NCBI GenBank assembly: GCA_021796415.1
Contig: JAJYJC010000004.1
Span: forward strand, 1 to 52,333
Source: a bacterium
Lineage (GTDB): Bacteria > Patescibacteriota > CPR2 > UBA1875 > JAJYID01
DNA: 52,333 bases
Direction of reading: 5' to 3'
Position 1 is the stretch's first letter. Each line of letters opens with the position of its first letter. A program made the translations under genes and the position numbers. The notes under the pieces were generated by a model. The model had not been told where the DNA came from. It worked only from the letters and a program-made list of their open reading frames with translations, and ran no database searches. Shown here piece by piece: positions 28,418 through 37,608 of the stretch.

Positions 28418-28500
28418 ATAAACTCCTTTGGTTATTGGGTCAGTGGGTTGATAGATTATTAGGTAATTCTTTCCTATAAACCCATAAACCTATTCTACCA
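28418..28500 (-). repeat. Intergenic repeat family B at rpsN-rpsH
   Basis: tttggttattgggtcagtgggttgatag...cctataaacccataaacctattctacc. Confidence 0.7.
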
Positions 28501-28680
28501 ACTTGACTTTGTTACACCGGGTATTTCACCCTTGTTTGCCATTTCCCTAAAACATATTCGGCAAAGCTCAAACTGTCTGATATACCCCCTGGGTCTTCCG
28601 CATTTTTTGCACCTTGAAACCTTGCGCGTAGAATACTTCGGTTTTTTTTCTGCTTTTACTATCATTGATTTTCTTGCCAT
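28495..28680 (-). CDS. rpsN: Ribosomal protein S14 type Z
   Basis: 61 aa, two CxxC motifs: '[38 protein letters not shown]'. Confidence 0.97.
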   Translation of the reverse strand: MARKSMIVKAEKKPKYSTRKVSRCKKCGRPRGYIRQFELCRICFREMANKGEIPGVTKSSW

Positions 28681-28688
28681 AACAACTC

Positions 28689-29228
28689 CTATTTTTTAAA
28701 TGGAAAACCCATGTAACTTAACATTGCTCGAGCCTCATCATCCGTTTTGGCAGATGTCAAAACATTGACCTGGAAACTAAAAGGATGAGGAAACTTGTCA
28801 TATGGAACTTCGGGAAAGATGGTTTGATCCTTGATACCCAGGCTGTAGTTCCCTTTCCCGTCAAACGCACCAGGTTTCAGTCCCCTAAAATCTCGGACTC
28901 TTGGCAATGCAATATTTATTAATCTATCCAAAAACTCATACATCCTCTCGCCTCTTAAGGTAACCCTCGCTCCAATATCCATGCCTTCGCGAAGCTTAAA
29001 CCCGGCAATTGACTTTTTGGCGGTAGTCTTTACGGGTGCTTGCCCGGTTATGATTTTTAAACCCTCAATGACATCAGTTAGCTCTTTAGAATCCTTGGAA
29101 CTGCGCCCAACACCGGCATTTACTACCACGGCTTTAATCTTCGGTATTTCCATGACATTCTTGTAGCCGAAATCCTCGCCTAGCTTTTTTCTAATTTCTT
29201 TTTTGTATAAATCCAAAATTTGAGACAT
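28689..29228 (-). CDS. rplE: Ribosomal protein L5
   Basis: '[16 protein letters not shown]', '[34 protein letters not shown]'. Confidence 0.98.
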   Translation of the reverse strand: MSQILDLYKKEIRKKLGEDFGYKNVMEIPKIKAVVVNAGVGRSSKDSKELTDVIEGLKIITGQAPVKTTAKKSIAGFKLREGMDIGARVTLRGERMYEFLDRLINIALPRVRDFRGLKPGAFDGKGNYSLGIKDQTIFPEVPYDKFPHPFSFQVNVLTSAKTDDEARAMLSYMGFPFKK

Positions 29229-29231
29229 TTT

Positions 29232-29335
29232 ACTCCTTTTTATTGGTTAATTGGCATTCGGTTCGTGGGTTTGTGGAGCTTTGAATATTAGAATTTTACC
29301 CAACAACCTACTAACCCATTCACCCATTCGCCAAC
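29232..29335 (-). repeat. Intergenic repeat family B at rplX-rplE
   Basis: tattggttaattggcattcggttcgtggg...acccaacaacctactaacccattcacccattcgcc. Confidence 0.75.
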
Positions 29336-29640
29336 TCCTTTTTGCATCTTCTGCAAATTCTCTCTTTCTTGCCGTTTTTTAAAACCTTAAAGCCGACTCT
29401 TGATCCCTTATTACACTTTGGGCAAACCAGCTGGACATTTGAAATATCCATAGGCGCGGACTTCTCGACTATTCCACCGCGCGGGTTTTTTTCACTGCCT
29501 TTGACGGTCTTTTTCACAATATTTAAACCGTCTACGATAACCTTATTTGCTTTTGGCAGCACAGCTGAAACTGTTCCGGTTTTTCCATTATCTTTGCCGG
29601 TTAGGATAGTTACTTGATCTCCTTTTTTTATCTTTGCCAT
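29320..29640 (-). CDS. rplX: Ribosomal protein L24 (C-terminal CxxC pair)
   Basis: 'IKKGDQVTILTGKDNGKTGTVSAVLPKANKVIVDGLNIVKK'. Confidence 0.97.
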   Translation of the reverse strand: MAKIKKGDQVTILTGKDNGKTGTVSAVLPKANKVIVDGLNIVKKTVKGSEKNPRGGIVEKSAPMDISNVQLVCPKCNKGSRVGFKVLKNGKKERICRRCKKELANG

Positions 29641-29688
29641 TTTATTTCTTTCCTCTTTTGAAAATTGAAAATTGTGAATTGATAATTG

Positions 29689-30057
29689 CTACAGTACCTC
29701 CGGTGCTAGTGAAACGATTTTCATATAACCTCTTTCCCGAAGCTCTCTGGCGACTGGCCCAAAAATACGGGTACCTCTAGGCTGTCCTGACTTATCTATA
29801 ATAACTGCTGCATTGTCATCAAACTTAATAGTTGAACCGTCTTTCCTTCTGTTTTGATTTACAGTTCGAACAACAACCGCCTTCACTACTTCCTTTTTCT
29901 TGACTGTTCCGCTTGGAATAGCAGTTTTGACACTGGCAGTAATGACATCGCCTACACGGGCATACCGTCTTCTTGTGCCACCCAAAACCTTGATGCACAT
30001 AATTTCTTTTGCACCTGTGTTGTCTGCTATCTTTAATCTTGTCTGCTGTTGTACCAT
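29689..30057 (-). CDS. rplN: Ribosomal protein L14
   Basis: '[39 protein letters not shown]'. Confidence 0.98.
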   Translation of the reverse strand: MVQQQTRLKIADNTGAKEIMCIKVLGGTRRRYARVGDVITASVKTAIPSGTVKKKEVVKAVVVRTVNQNRRKDGSTIKFDDNAAVIIDKSGQPRGTRIFGPVARELRERGYMKIVSLAPEVL

Positions 30058-30299
30058 TACTTTGCTTCCTTATTATTTTCGACCACTTGCCATCTTTTAT
30101 TTTTTGAAAGCGGCCTTATTTCTTCGATTTCTACCACATCACCTATTTTGCATTTGTTTTCATTGTCATGCGCCATAAACTTGGTTGTGGTTTTATATTT
30201 CTTGCGGTAAATCGGATGGCTTTTCAAAGCTTCGACTTTGACTACCACAGATTTATCCATTTTGTCAGAAACAACCGTTCCCTTTAGCCTTCTTTTCAT
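30057..30299 (-). CDS. rpsQ: Ribosomal protein S17
   Basis: '[50 protein letters not shown]'-type S17 sequence. Confidence 0.96.
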   Translation of the reverse strand: MKRRLKGTVVSDKMDKSVVVKVEALKSHPIYRKKYKTTTKFMAHDNENKCKIGDVVEIEEIRPLSKNKRWQVVENNKEAK

Positions 30300-30431
30300 T
30301 GTCGCTCATGCTCCTTTTTGTAACTAATTACTTTATCTTAAACGAATCTACGAATATTACTTATTTCTCACGAATCTATTTGTACTAATTTGTAACACTT
30401 GTAGATTCGTCTAGGATTTGCAATTCGTTAC
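30300..30431 (-). repeat. Dispersed intergenic repeat family A, copy 1 (rpmC-rpsQ spacer)
   Basis: gtaactaattac...aaacgaatctacgaat...cttgtagattcgtctaggatttgcaattcgttac; internal and terminal inverted repeats. Confidence 0.9.
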
Positions 30432-30634
30432 ACATTATCTTCCTTTACCAGCTCTCTTTCTCTCTTAACCGTCAAGGCTCTTGCCAGATCCTTCTTTAAC
30501 TTTCTGATATCTCTCACCTTATTTGATTCTTTCGTGGCTACATCAAAATGAAGTTTGAGCAGCTTTTCCTTGCTATCTTTGATGAACTTATCAAGTTCTT
30601 TGTCTTTTTTCTGCGCTATTTCCTTAATCTTCAT
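30428..30634 (-). CDS. rpmC: Ribosomal protein L29
   Basis: '[48 protein letters not shown]'. Confidence 0.95.
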   Translation of the reverse strand: MKIKEIAQKKDKELDKFIKDSKEKLLKLHFDVATKESNKVRDIRKLKKDLARALTVKRERELVKEDNV

Positions 30635-31052
30635 TCTTTTCCTCTTGCACTTTCTGAATTGTTTTTGTCTTCATGGGGAGTTTGTGGGAAGCGAGTCTCA
30701 AGGCTTCTCGCGCTGCTTCCTGGGGAATTCCATCCATTTCAAAAATGATTCTGCCGGGCTTTACGACAAACACGAAGTGATCCGGTGATCCCTTTCCGCT
30801 GCCCATGCGCGTCTCATTTGGTTTCTTCGTGACAGGCTTGTCGGGAAAAACCCTAATCCAAATCTTGCCGCCTCTTTTGACTGATCTGGTCATTGCCCTT
30901 CTGGCAGCTTCTATCTGCCTTGAAGTAAGCCAGGCAGGCTCAACCGCCTTTAAAGCATATTTGCCAAATGAAATCTGATTTCCCCTGTTGGCTTTGCCTG
31001 TTTGGGGGTTTTTCTGGCTCTTCCTAAACTTTGTCTTTTTTGGCATTAACAT
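30624..31052 (-). CDS. rplP: Ribosomal protein L16
   Basis: '[12 protein letters not shown]', '[48 protein letters not shown]'. Confidence 0.98.
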   Translation of the reverse strand: MLMPKKTKFRKSQKNPQTGKANRGNQISFGKYALKAVEPAWLTSRQIEAARRAMTRSVKRGGKIWIRVFPDKPVTKKPNETRMGSGKGSPDHFVFVVKPGRIIFEMDGIPQEAAREALRLASHKLPMKTKTIQKVQEEKNED

Positions 31053-31065
31053 TTTATCGCTTTGC

Positions 31066-31156
31066 TCCTATTGGTTATTGGGTTAATGGGTGTGTAGGTT
31101 TATGGGATCTTCCCCTAACCTACCCGCCAACTAACCGACTAACCTATTTACCTATA
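31066..31156 (-). repeat. Intergenic repeat family B at rpsC-rplP
   Basis: ctattggttattgggttaatgggtgtgtagg...cctacccgccaactaaccgactaacctatttacctat. Confidence 0.75.
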
Positions 31157-31803
31157 TCATCTCCCGCTCTATTTTTGGTTGTTCCTCCCATATAAATCCA
31201 AACCTTTATACCGATAATTCCATAAGTTGTGTGGGCTCTGGCTGTGCCATAATCTATATCTGCGCGGATCGTCTGAAGAGGTATCTTGCCTTCAGAGGTA
31301 AACTCGCGCCTGGCAATCTCTGCGCCGTTTAGCCTTCCGGCAACCATTACTTTAACTCCTTTTGCGCCGGCCTTTAGAGCCTTATCAACGGATTGTTTGA
31401 CGGCTCTTTTGTAAGCCATTCTTCTCTCAAGCTGAGAAGCTATATTCTCGGCAACAAGCTTTGGATTTACTTCTGCGTTTCTTACTTCCTGAATATTTAT
31501 ATCTTTTAACTGCGTTGAAATGATCTTCTGCAAATTCTTTTTTAGCTCTACAGCACCAGATCCGCCGCGGCCTATCAAGACGCCGGGCCTTGAGGTGAAG
31601 ATGTTTACAGACACTTGAGTCGCATTTCTTTCAATCTCAACTCTTGCGATACCGGCTTTTCTTTCCAGGTTTTTAGCCAGGTATTCTCGGATTTTTCTGT
31701 CTTCATGCAAATACTTGGCATAATCTTTTTCGCTATACCACTTCGAAGACCAGTTTTTATTGATCTGTAATCTAAAGCTTATCGGGCTGACCTTGTGACC
31801 CAT
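31144..31803 (-). CDS. rpsC: Ribosomal protein S3
   Basis: '[23 protein letters not shown]', KH domain 'SRPGVLIGRGGSGAVELKK'. Confidence 0.98.
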   Translation of the reverse strand: MGHKVSPISFRLQINKNWSSKWYSEKDYAKYLHEDRKIREYLAKNLERKAGIARVEIERNATQVSVNIFTSRPGVLIGRGGSGAVELKKNLQKIISTQLKDINIQEVRNAEVNPKLVAENIASQLERRMAYKRAVKQSVDKALKAGAKGVKVMVAGRLNGAEIARREFTSEGKIPLQTIRADIDYGTARAHTTYGIIGIKVWIYMGGTTKNRAGDDIGK

Positions 31804-32279
31804 TATTTCTTCTCCTTTTGTTTAGCTTCTGGCTTCTCTGATTTTGGTTTGTTATCTTTCTTATCTTCTGCCTTAACAGCTTTCTTTTCTGCCACTTTCT
31901 TTGTTTCTTTATTTTTTAATTTCGAATCTTTAATTTTTACTCGATCCTCTTCTCCCTCTACAACTATCGTTACATGAGCAGTCCTTTTGCGGATAGCGCT
32001 TGCCATACCTCTCGCTCTTGGCCTGTGCCTTTTGAGTGTCGGACCTTCATCAACCATAATTTCAGATATCACTAAATCGTCTTTATTCATTGAAAAATTG
32101 TTTTCGGCATTTGCGACAGCTGACTTAAGGGTTTTCTCGATCAATTTTGCCGCCTTTTTAGGGGTAAATTTCAAAATACCAAAAGCCTCGTTAGCTTTCC
32201 TGCCTCTAACCATATCCGCAACGAGCCTCGTTTTACGCGCTGATATTCTGTTGTACTTTGATACTGCTTTCGTTTTCAT
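31803..32279 (-). CDS. rplV: Ribosomal protein L22 with long Lys-rich C-terminal tail
   Basis: '[53 protein letters not shown]'. Confidence 0.97.
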   Translation of the reverse strand: MKTKAVSKYNRISARKTRLVADMVRGRKANEAFGILKFTPKKAAKLIEKTLKSAVANAENNFSMNKDDLVISEIMVDEGPTLKRHRPRARGMASAIRKRTAHVTIVVEGEEDRVKIKDSKLKNKETKKVAEKKAVKAEDKKDNKPKSEKPEAKQKEKK

Positions 32280-32310
32280 TTCCCTAATTTCCTAATTCCT
32301 AATTAACTAG

Positions 32311-32589
32311 TTAACCTTTTCGCTGTTCCTTTGCCATCTTACCGCCGTGCCCTCTAAACTTGCGGGTTATTGAAAATTCACCTAACTTATGCCCGACCAT
32401 ATCCTCTGTTACAAAAACCGGGATGTGATCTTTGCCGTTATGGACGCCGAATGTGTGGCCCACCATTTCCGGAGAAATAGTTGAGGCGCGAGCCCAAGTC
32501 TTTATAACTTTCTTATCATTGCCAAGAGACGTGACTTTCTTGAGCAACTTTTCATCTACATATGGTCCTTTTTTCAGTGATCTAGACAT
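32311..32589 (-). CDS. rpsS: Ribosomal protein S19
   Basis: '[19 protein letters not shown]', '[43 protein letters not shown]'. Confidence 0.98.
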   Translation of the reverse strand: MSRSLKKGPYVDEKLLKKVTSLGNDKKVIKTWARASTISPEMVGHTFGVHNGKDHIPVFVTEDMVGHKLGEFSITRKFRGHGGKMAKEQRKG

Positions 32590-32721
32590 CGTCGCTTACG
32601 CTCCTTTCTGGTAACTAATTACTTATCTTAAACAAATCTACGAATATTACTTATTCCTTACGAATCAATTTGTACTAATTTGTAACATTTGTAGATTCGT
32701 CTAGGATTTGTAATTCGTTAC
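32590..32721 (-). repeat. Dispersed intergenic repeat family A, copy 2 (rplB-rpsS spacer)
   Basis: Near-identical over about 130 nt to copy 1. Confidence 0.9.
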
Positions 32722-32723
32722 CA

Positions 32724-33551
32724 TTATCTTTTTCTTCCTCTTACAATCATCTTATTTGATTTGGCTTTTCTGTTTCTGGTTTTAAATCCAAGCGCCGGCA
32801 TACCCCAAGGTGTTTTCGGATGAACCAGGCCGATATCTGTTCCGCCTTCACCACCGCCATGCGGATGATCAACCGGGTTCATGGCCTTACCTCTTACGGT
32901 CGGACGAATACCCATATGTCTTTTTCGACCAGCCTTGCCAACTTTAATATTTTTGTGCTCGGCATTTGAAACTTCACCTATAGACGCTAAGCATCTCTCG
33001 TCAACTAATCTTTGCTCTCCTGAAGGGAGCTTTATCTGAACATACTTGCCTTCTTTTGCCATTAACTGAATCTTTGTACCGGCGCTCCTGGCAAGCTGTC
33101 CGCCTCTCCCGGGAGTCAGCTCCACATTGTAAATAGTGGTTCCGACGGGAATGTCTTTTAGCACCAGCCTGTTTCCAGATCTCACTTCCGCTCCCTCACC
33201 AGCGACAACTTTCTTGCCAACTTTGGAACCTTTGGGGGCTATCATATAAAACTTTGAATTATCTTCCCTCTCCACCAAAGCTATACGAGCGTTTCGATTG
33301 GGATCGTATTCAATCGCTGTAATCTTGCCTTCCAGATTTCCTGACATCTTAAAGTCAATCAATCTATACTTTCTCTTGGCGCCGCCGCCTTGGTGCCTGA
33401 CGGTAATTTTCCCTTGCCCGTTTCGGCCTGAATTCTTCTTTAGAGGTACCACTAAAGATCTCTCCGGACTCTTTTTTGTAATGTCCGCAAAGTCATCCAT
33501 GCTCATTCGGCGTCTTGCGTTTGATGTCGGTTTGACCTTTTTTACTGCCAT
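32724..33551 (-). CDS. rplB: Ribosomal protein L2
   Basis: 'GRNGQGKITVRHQGGGAKRKYRLIDFK', 'VRGKAMNPVDHPHGGGEG'. Confidence 0.98.
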   Translation of the reverse strand: MAVKKVKPTSNARRRMSMDDFADITKKSPERSLVVPLKKNSGRNGQGKITVRHQGGGAKRKYRLIDFKMSGNLEGKITAIEYDPNRNARIALVEREDNSKFYMIAPKGSKVGKKVVAGEGAEVRSGNRLVLKDIPVGTTIYNVELTPGRGGQLARSAGTKIQLMAKEGKYVQIKLPSGEQRLVDERCLASIGEVSNAEHKNIKVGKAGRKRHMGIRPTVRGKAMNPVDHPHGGGEGGTDIGLVHPKTPWGMPALGFKTRNRKAKSNKMIVRGRKR

Positions 33552-33835
33552 TATATTCCTTTAAATTCCTCTATTTTATCGCCGGCTTTCAGTGTGACAT
33601 ACGCCTTTTTGAAATCCGATCTTTTGCCATACTTTCTGCCGACTCTTTTGACTTTTCCTTTTACGACAACTGTTCTAACGTTTACAACCGTTACCTTAAA
33701 AAGTTTTTCTATTGTCCCCGCTATTTCAATCTTGTTTGCATCCATGTCAACAACAAATACATACTTTCCTTCTTCTGCCTTAGCGAAGCTTTTCTCGCTG
33801 ATAACCGGTTTCTTTAAAATGCCTAGCATTTCCAT
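33551..33835 (-). CDS. rplW: Ribosomal protein L23
   Basis: 'LKKPVISEKSFAKAEEGKYVFVVDMDANKIEIAGTIEKLFKVTVVNVRTV'. Confidence 0.97.
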   Translation of the reverse strand: MEMLGILKKPVISEKSFAKAEEGKYVFVVDMDANKIEIAGTIEKLFKVTVVNVRTVVVKGKVKRVGRKYGKRSDFKKAYVTLKAGDKIEEFKGI

Positions 33836-34452
33836 TATTTTGCCTCCTCACTAAGCATCTTTAAACTCTCGCCGATAAAAACCACTTTTCTTGCCCACGT
33901 AATATCATATGCGTTTAGGTTTTTGTAATTTACCATTTTGACACCCGGCAAGTTTCGAACGCTCTTTTCTGCGTTTTCATCATTTTTCTCAACAACTATC
34001 AGTGTGTTTCTGTTTAAGTCCAGTTTCTTTAGCAAATTTGCAAACACCTTGGTGCTTGGCTTCTCCATCTTTATCTCGCTGATGGCCAAAATGTCTGCAT
34101 CTTTTTTTGTCCTAAGCGCGGACATGAGAGCTGCATTTCTTTTTTTCTTTGGCATATTTAGCTTATAGTTTTGCGCGCCGGTCGGGCCAAATGTTACCCC
34201 GCCGCCTCTCCATATAGGCGACCTTGAGGAGCCTGCTCTGGCGCGGCCTGTTCCTTTTTGTCTCCACGGCTTCTTGCCGCCACCGGAAACTTCAGATCTG
34301 TCAAGCGTCTTTGCGCCTGCCTGCCTCTTATTTGACTGTATGATGTGCAAAGCCTCAGCAAGCAAAGATTCATTTACTCTTCCATCAAAAACCTTGGTAC
34401 TTATCGTACTTTCTGTTTTTTTGCCTGTTTTGTCATAAACTGCTACTTTCAT
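33835..34452 (-). CDS. rplD: Ribosomal protein L4
   Basis: 'RSEVSGGGKKPWRQKGTGRARAGSSRSPIWRGGGVTFGP'. Confidence 0.98.
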   Translation of the reverse strand: MKVAVYDKTGKKTESTISTKVFDGRVNESLLAEALHIIQSNKRQAGAKTLDRSEVSGGGKKPWRQKGTGRARAGSSRSPIWRGGGVTFGPTGAQNYKLNMPKKKRNAALMSALRTKKDADILAISEIKMEKPSTKVFANLLKKLDLNRNTLIVVEKNDENAEKSVRNLPGVKMVNYKNLNAYDITWARKVVFIGESLKMLSEEAK

Positions 34453-34583
34453 GCGTCTCTCACGCTCCTTTTGTAACTAATTACTTATCTTAAACGAATC
34501 TATGAATATTACTTATTATCACGAATCTATTTGTACTCATTTGTTACCATTTGTAGATTCGTCTAGGATTTGTAATTCGTTAC
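34453..34583 (-). repeat. Dispersed intergenic repeat family A, copy 3 (rplC-rplD spacer)
   Basis: Near-identical over about 130 nt to copies 1 and 2. Confidence 0.9.
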
Positions 34584-35188
34584 ACATTAACACTCTTTAT
34601 TAACACAACTGACTTTCTTGGTCCCGGTACTGCTCCTTTAATTGCCAAAACGTTCTTCTCCGCATCTACCTTTTCGATTGTTAAATTTTTAACCGTTGTC
34701 TTAGCATGGCCCATCTGACCGGGCAGCTTTCTCCCTTTGAAAACATGCTGCGGAAACATAGCCCCGATAGAACCGGGCCTTCGCTGATTTCTTGAACCGT
34801 GAGTCATGGGACCGCGATGGAAGTTGTGCCTTTTGATCGTTCCGGCAAATCCTTTTCCTTTGCTTACGCCTGTAACGTGGATTTTTTCTCCTTCTTTGAA
34901 AACATCGCACATTATAGCGTCACCAACCTTCATGTCCTCGCCTACGATTTTCACCTCTTTCAGAAATCTCGGCTTTGATCCTGATTTTTTTAAATGGCCG
35001 AGAATCGGCTTTGAAAGTTTCTTGGTTTCGCCAAATCCAATCTGCATGGCCTCGTAACCGTCTTTCTCGGTGTTTCTGATTTGCGTAACCACGCACGGAC
35101 CCGCCTCTACCAATGTAACAGGAACCATCTCGCCGTTTTTGCCGAAATAGTTTGTCATTCCAATTTTTTTGCCTAGAATTGCTTTCAT
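34580..35188 (-). CDS. rplC: Ribosomal protein L3
   Basis: 'MKAILGKKIGMTNYF', 'VTGVSKGKGFAGTIKRHNFHRGPMTHGSRNQRRPGSIG'. Confidence 0.98.
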   Translation of the reverse strand: MKAILGKKIGMTNYFGKNGEMVPVTLVEAGPCVVTQIRNTEKDGYEAMQIGFGETKKLSKPILGHLKKSGSKPRFLKEVKIVGEDMKVGDAIMCDVFKEGEKIHVTGVSKGKGFAGTIKRHNFHRGPMTHGSRNQRRPGSIGAMFPQHVFKGRKLPGQMGHAKTTVKNLTIEKVDAEKNVLAIKGAVPGPRKSVVLIKSVNV

Positions 35189-35315
35189 TTTTCGCAACTA
35201 AAATTTCTTCGACATACCGACAGTTTCCCCTTAGGACTTGTCAGCACCCCGTTTGTTTTAATATTATTTCTTTGTTATTTTGCGGGAATTAATCCCTAAA
35301 AAATAAACTTGTAAA

Positions 35316-35344
35316 ATTATAGCGAAACCAGAACAAAAAGTCAA
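35316..35344 (-). promoter_or_regulatory. Sigma70-type promoter for the rplC (S10/spc) operon
   Basis: Minus strand TTGACT - 17 nt - TATAAT. Confidence 0.85.
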
Positions 35345-35429
35345 TACTTTCGAAAACGTGGGATTTGGGGGATCGCTTCGCTTGTGGAAATTGTTTGATG
35401 CAACTTCAACAGCTACCACAATTCCAGCA

Positions 35430-35966
35430 TTATTTTCGTCCTTTCTTTCCTTTGACGATTATGGGCTTGCCCAGGATCTTTCTCGCCTCTTCCTTCAATG
35501 GTATTTTCCAACCCAAGTTTTCCTTCTCTTTAATAAGTTTTAGCAAATAAAAGGGGTGGACATGAATATAGTTTCCTTTAAAGAAATATCTGACTTGTTT
35601 TTTGTCCTTTTTGGGTAATAGTTTCAGAAGTTCGCTTGTGACAAAGTCAGGCGCAAAGAGATATACATCTGTTACTTCCTTTCGAATAATAGTGTCGTCT
35701 ATCAAAAGATCTAACTCTTTCAAAAATCTATGTCTGAACTTTGCCTTATTTGTCTCAAGCACCGAACCGGACTCAAAAACATGCCCATGGCCGGCGCTCT
35801 CGAAAAAACCCTCTTTGTCCGAATAATGCGGGTAGAGCATCTTGAACTCACCTGTCATTTCTATCTCTCCGTTGCTTGCGACGTAGAAGTCAGCTGTATG
35901 CAATCCGGCAGTGACAATCAAGGCGTTTTTGCTCCTAAATTGCGGCAAATCCCTGGTGATCTTCAT
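35430..35966 (-). CDS. Uncharacterised protein, possible baeRF / host-attachment (PF10116-like) family
   Basis: Layout 'KALIVTAG..TADFYVASNG ... HVFESGS ... AKFRHRFLKELDLLIDDT ... DVYLFAPDFVTSELLKLLPK ... YIHVHPFYLLKLI' resembles eRF1-like host-attachment proteins; recognition only. Confidence 0.45.
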   Translation of the reverse strand: MKITRDLPQFRSKNALIVTAGLHTADFYVASNGEIEMTGEFKMLYPHYSDKEGFFESAGHGHVFESGSVLETNKAKFRHRFLKELDLLIDDTIIRKEVTDVYLFAPDFVTSELLKLLPKKDKKQVRYFFKGNYIHVHPFYLLKLIKEKENLGWKIPLKEEARKILGKPIIVKGKKGRK

Positions 35967-36132
35967 GCCGCTAAACTAACATGGGAAATAAATAATTTAA
36001 CTGTTTAAAGTTATAAATCCAATAACCCAGAGCACTTATACACGTCACACGACTTACGCATTCCGCACACACCCGGTGAGCAAATACCACCCACACCCGG
36101 TGTGTAAAATCAGCGAAATGCGTAAATCATGG

Positions 36133-36175
36133 TCATTCTGGCCTGTCTTGCCGGCAGGCAGGCCTGTCCAGAATC
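36133..36175. repeat. TCATTCTGGCCTGTCCAGAATC repeat interrupted by a GC-rich insert with duplicated GGCCTGTC
   Basis: tcattctGGCCTGTCttgccggcaggcaGGCCTGTCcagaatc; intact copy at 13413-13434. Confidence 0.8.
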
Positions 36176-36177
36176 TT

Positions 36178-37119
36178 TTATTTCTGAAGAGTTTTCTCGG
36201 TAACCATACTTAGCCACTTGCCATATGTTTTGACTTTGCCATGAACAATATCGAGGTAGAGCTCACGGATTTTTTTCGTTACCTCCCCCTCTTTTTCTCC
36301 TGTTAGCTTAAGGTCGTTTATCTGTCCGATGGCATTGACTTCCACGGCCGTCCCGACAAAGAAAGCCTCATCAAAGCCCTTGATTGCATCCGGTTTGATG
36401 TCTTTTTCCTTGACTCGCATACCCAATTCTCTCTGGGCAATTTCAATTATTGAAGCCCTTGTTATCCCTGGCAAAATAGAGCCTTTGTTTGGCGTGAATA
36501 ATTGTTTGTCTTTGACGAAAAATACATTCTCTCCCGGACCTTCGGCAATATTTCCCTTGTAATCTAGAAGTAACGCTTCATCAAAGCCGTGATTTTTGGC
36601 ATCTGTTGAAGCCAGTATCGAGTTGGCGTAATGTCCGGAGATTTTGGCTGTCATAACGCTGGATTTGGGATGAATCCGTGTGAAATCAGATATCTTGACC
36701 TTTACCGCTTCCTTGGAAAGATATTTACCCCAAGGCCAGGCCGCAATCATGACATTAATTTCTGAACCCGCCGGATCTAATCCCATCTTCTCACCGTAAA
36801 ATACCAGCGGCCTTATGTAACACTCGGTTAAATTATTTTTTCGGATAATTTCAAGTGTCGCTTCAATAATTTCAGCCTCACTCCACCCGTCATTCCCGCG
36901 CAGGCGGGAATCCATCTGCATTGCCTCTGCTGACTTATACAACCTTTTTATATGATCTTCCAATCTAAAGACTGCTGGACCGCGTGAAGTCTCGTAACAA
37001 CGAATTCCTTCAAACACTCCTGAGCCATAGTGAAGAGAATGATTCAAGATATGAACCCGCGACTCTTCAAATGGAATAACTTCCCCGTTAAGCCATATAA
37101 AATCAGCCAGCTTCTGCAT
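36178..37119 (-). CDS. ilvE: Branched-chain amino acid aminotransferase (class IV PLP)
   Basis: 'WLNGEVIPFEESRVHILNHSLHYGSGVFEGIRCYET', 'EGPGENVFFVKDKQLFTPNKGSILPGITRASII'. Confidence 0.95.
   Translation of the reverse strand: MQKLADFIWLNGEVIPFEESRVHILNHSLHYGSGVFEGIRCYETSRGPAVFRLEDHIKRLYKSAEAMQMDSRLRGNDGWSEAEIIEATLEIIRKNNLTECYIRPLVFYGEKMGLDPAGSEINVMIAAWPWGKYLSKEAVKVKISDFTRIHPKSSVMTAKISGHYANSILASTDAKNHGFDEALLLDYKGNIAEGPGENVFFVKDKQLFTPNKGSILPGITRASIIEIAQRELGMRVKEKDIKPDAIKGFDEAFFVGTAVEVNAIGQINDLKLTGEKEGEVTKKIRELYLDIVHGKVKTYGKWLSMVTEKTLQK
36888..36914 (-). repeat. Palindromic 'GGATTCCCGCC..GGCGGGAATGACG'-type repeat inside ilvE, translated as DSRLRGNDG
   Basis: ATTCCCGC GCAG GCGGGAAT stem; in-frame peptide MQMDSRLRGNDGWSEAE. 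Confidence 0.85.
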
Positions 37120-37572
37120 TTATTTAATCTCCTTAAAAAATGGCTTTTCGGATTCAACCCAGTCAGCAATTTCTTCTTGGATTCCTTCCGGCAGGATTAT
37201 TTGTTTTTTCAAATCTTTCTCTTTCGTTGCAATAAATTCTATATGATCTTCCTTACTTTTAATATCATCCGTTGGAAGATTGACTTCAAATATAATATTT
37301 ACCTCATGTTGTAATTTATCTTTATGATGAACAAATAAATTTTCGCAAATTCCAACAAATGACGAAATATCGATATTTTTTATCCCTAGCTCTTCTCTCA
37401 ACTCTCTTTTTAGGGCTTCTTTGGCGCTCTCACCATTTTCAACATGGCCTCCCGGTAAAAAATGCCAGCTTTTATCTTTTAACTTGCATAAAATCACATT
37501 ACCGGAAGGGCTCCGCAAAAAGCCCCTGGCTATAAAATGAATATTAGAATCAGGAGAAAAGTATTGCCGCAT
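37120..37572 (-). CDS. NUDIX hydrolase
   Basis: Nudix box 'GGHVENGESAKEALKRELREELGI'. Confidence 0.94.
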   Translation of the reverse strand: MRQYFSPDSNIHFIARGFLRSPSGNVILCKLKDKSWHFLPGGHVENGESAKEALKRELREELGIKNIDISSFVGICENLFVHHKDKLQHEVNIIFEVNLPTDDIKSKEDHIEFIATKEKDLKKQIILPEGIQEEIADWVESEKPFFKEIK

Positions 37573-37608
37573 ACTTTCATTATAGCCGAGTTGAAGCTCG
37601 AAGGAAAA

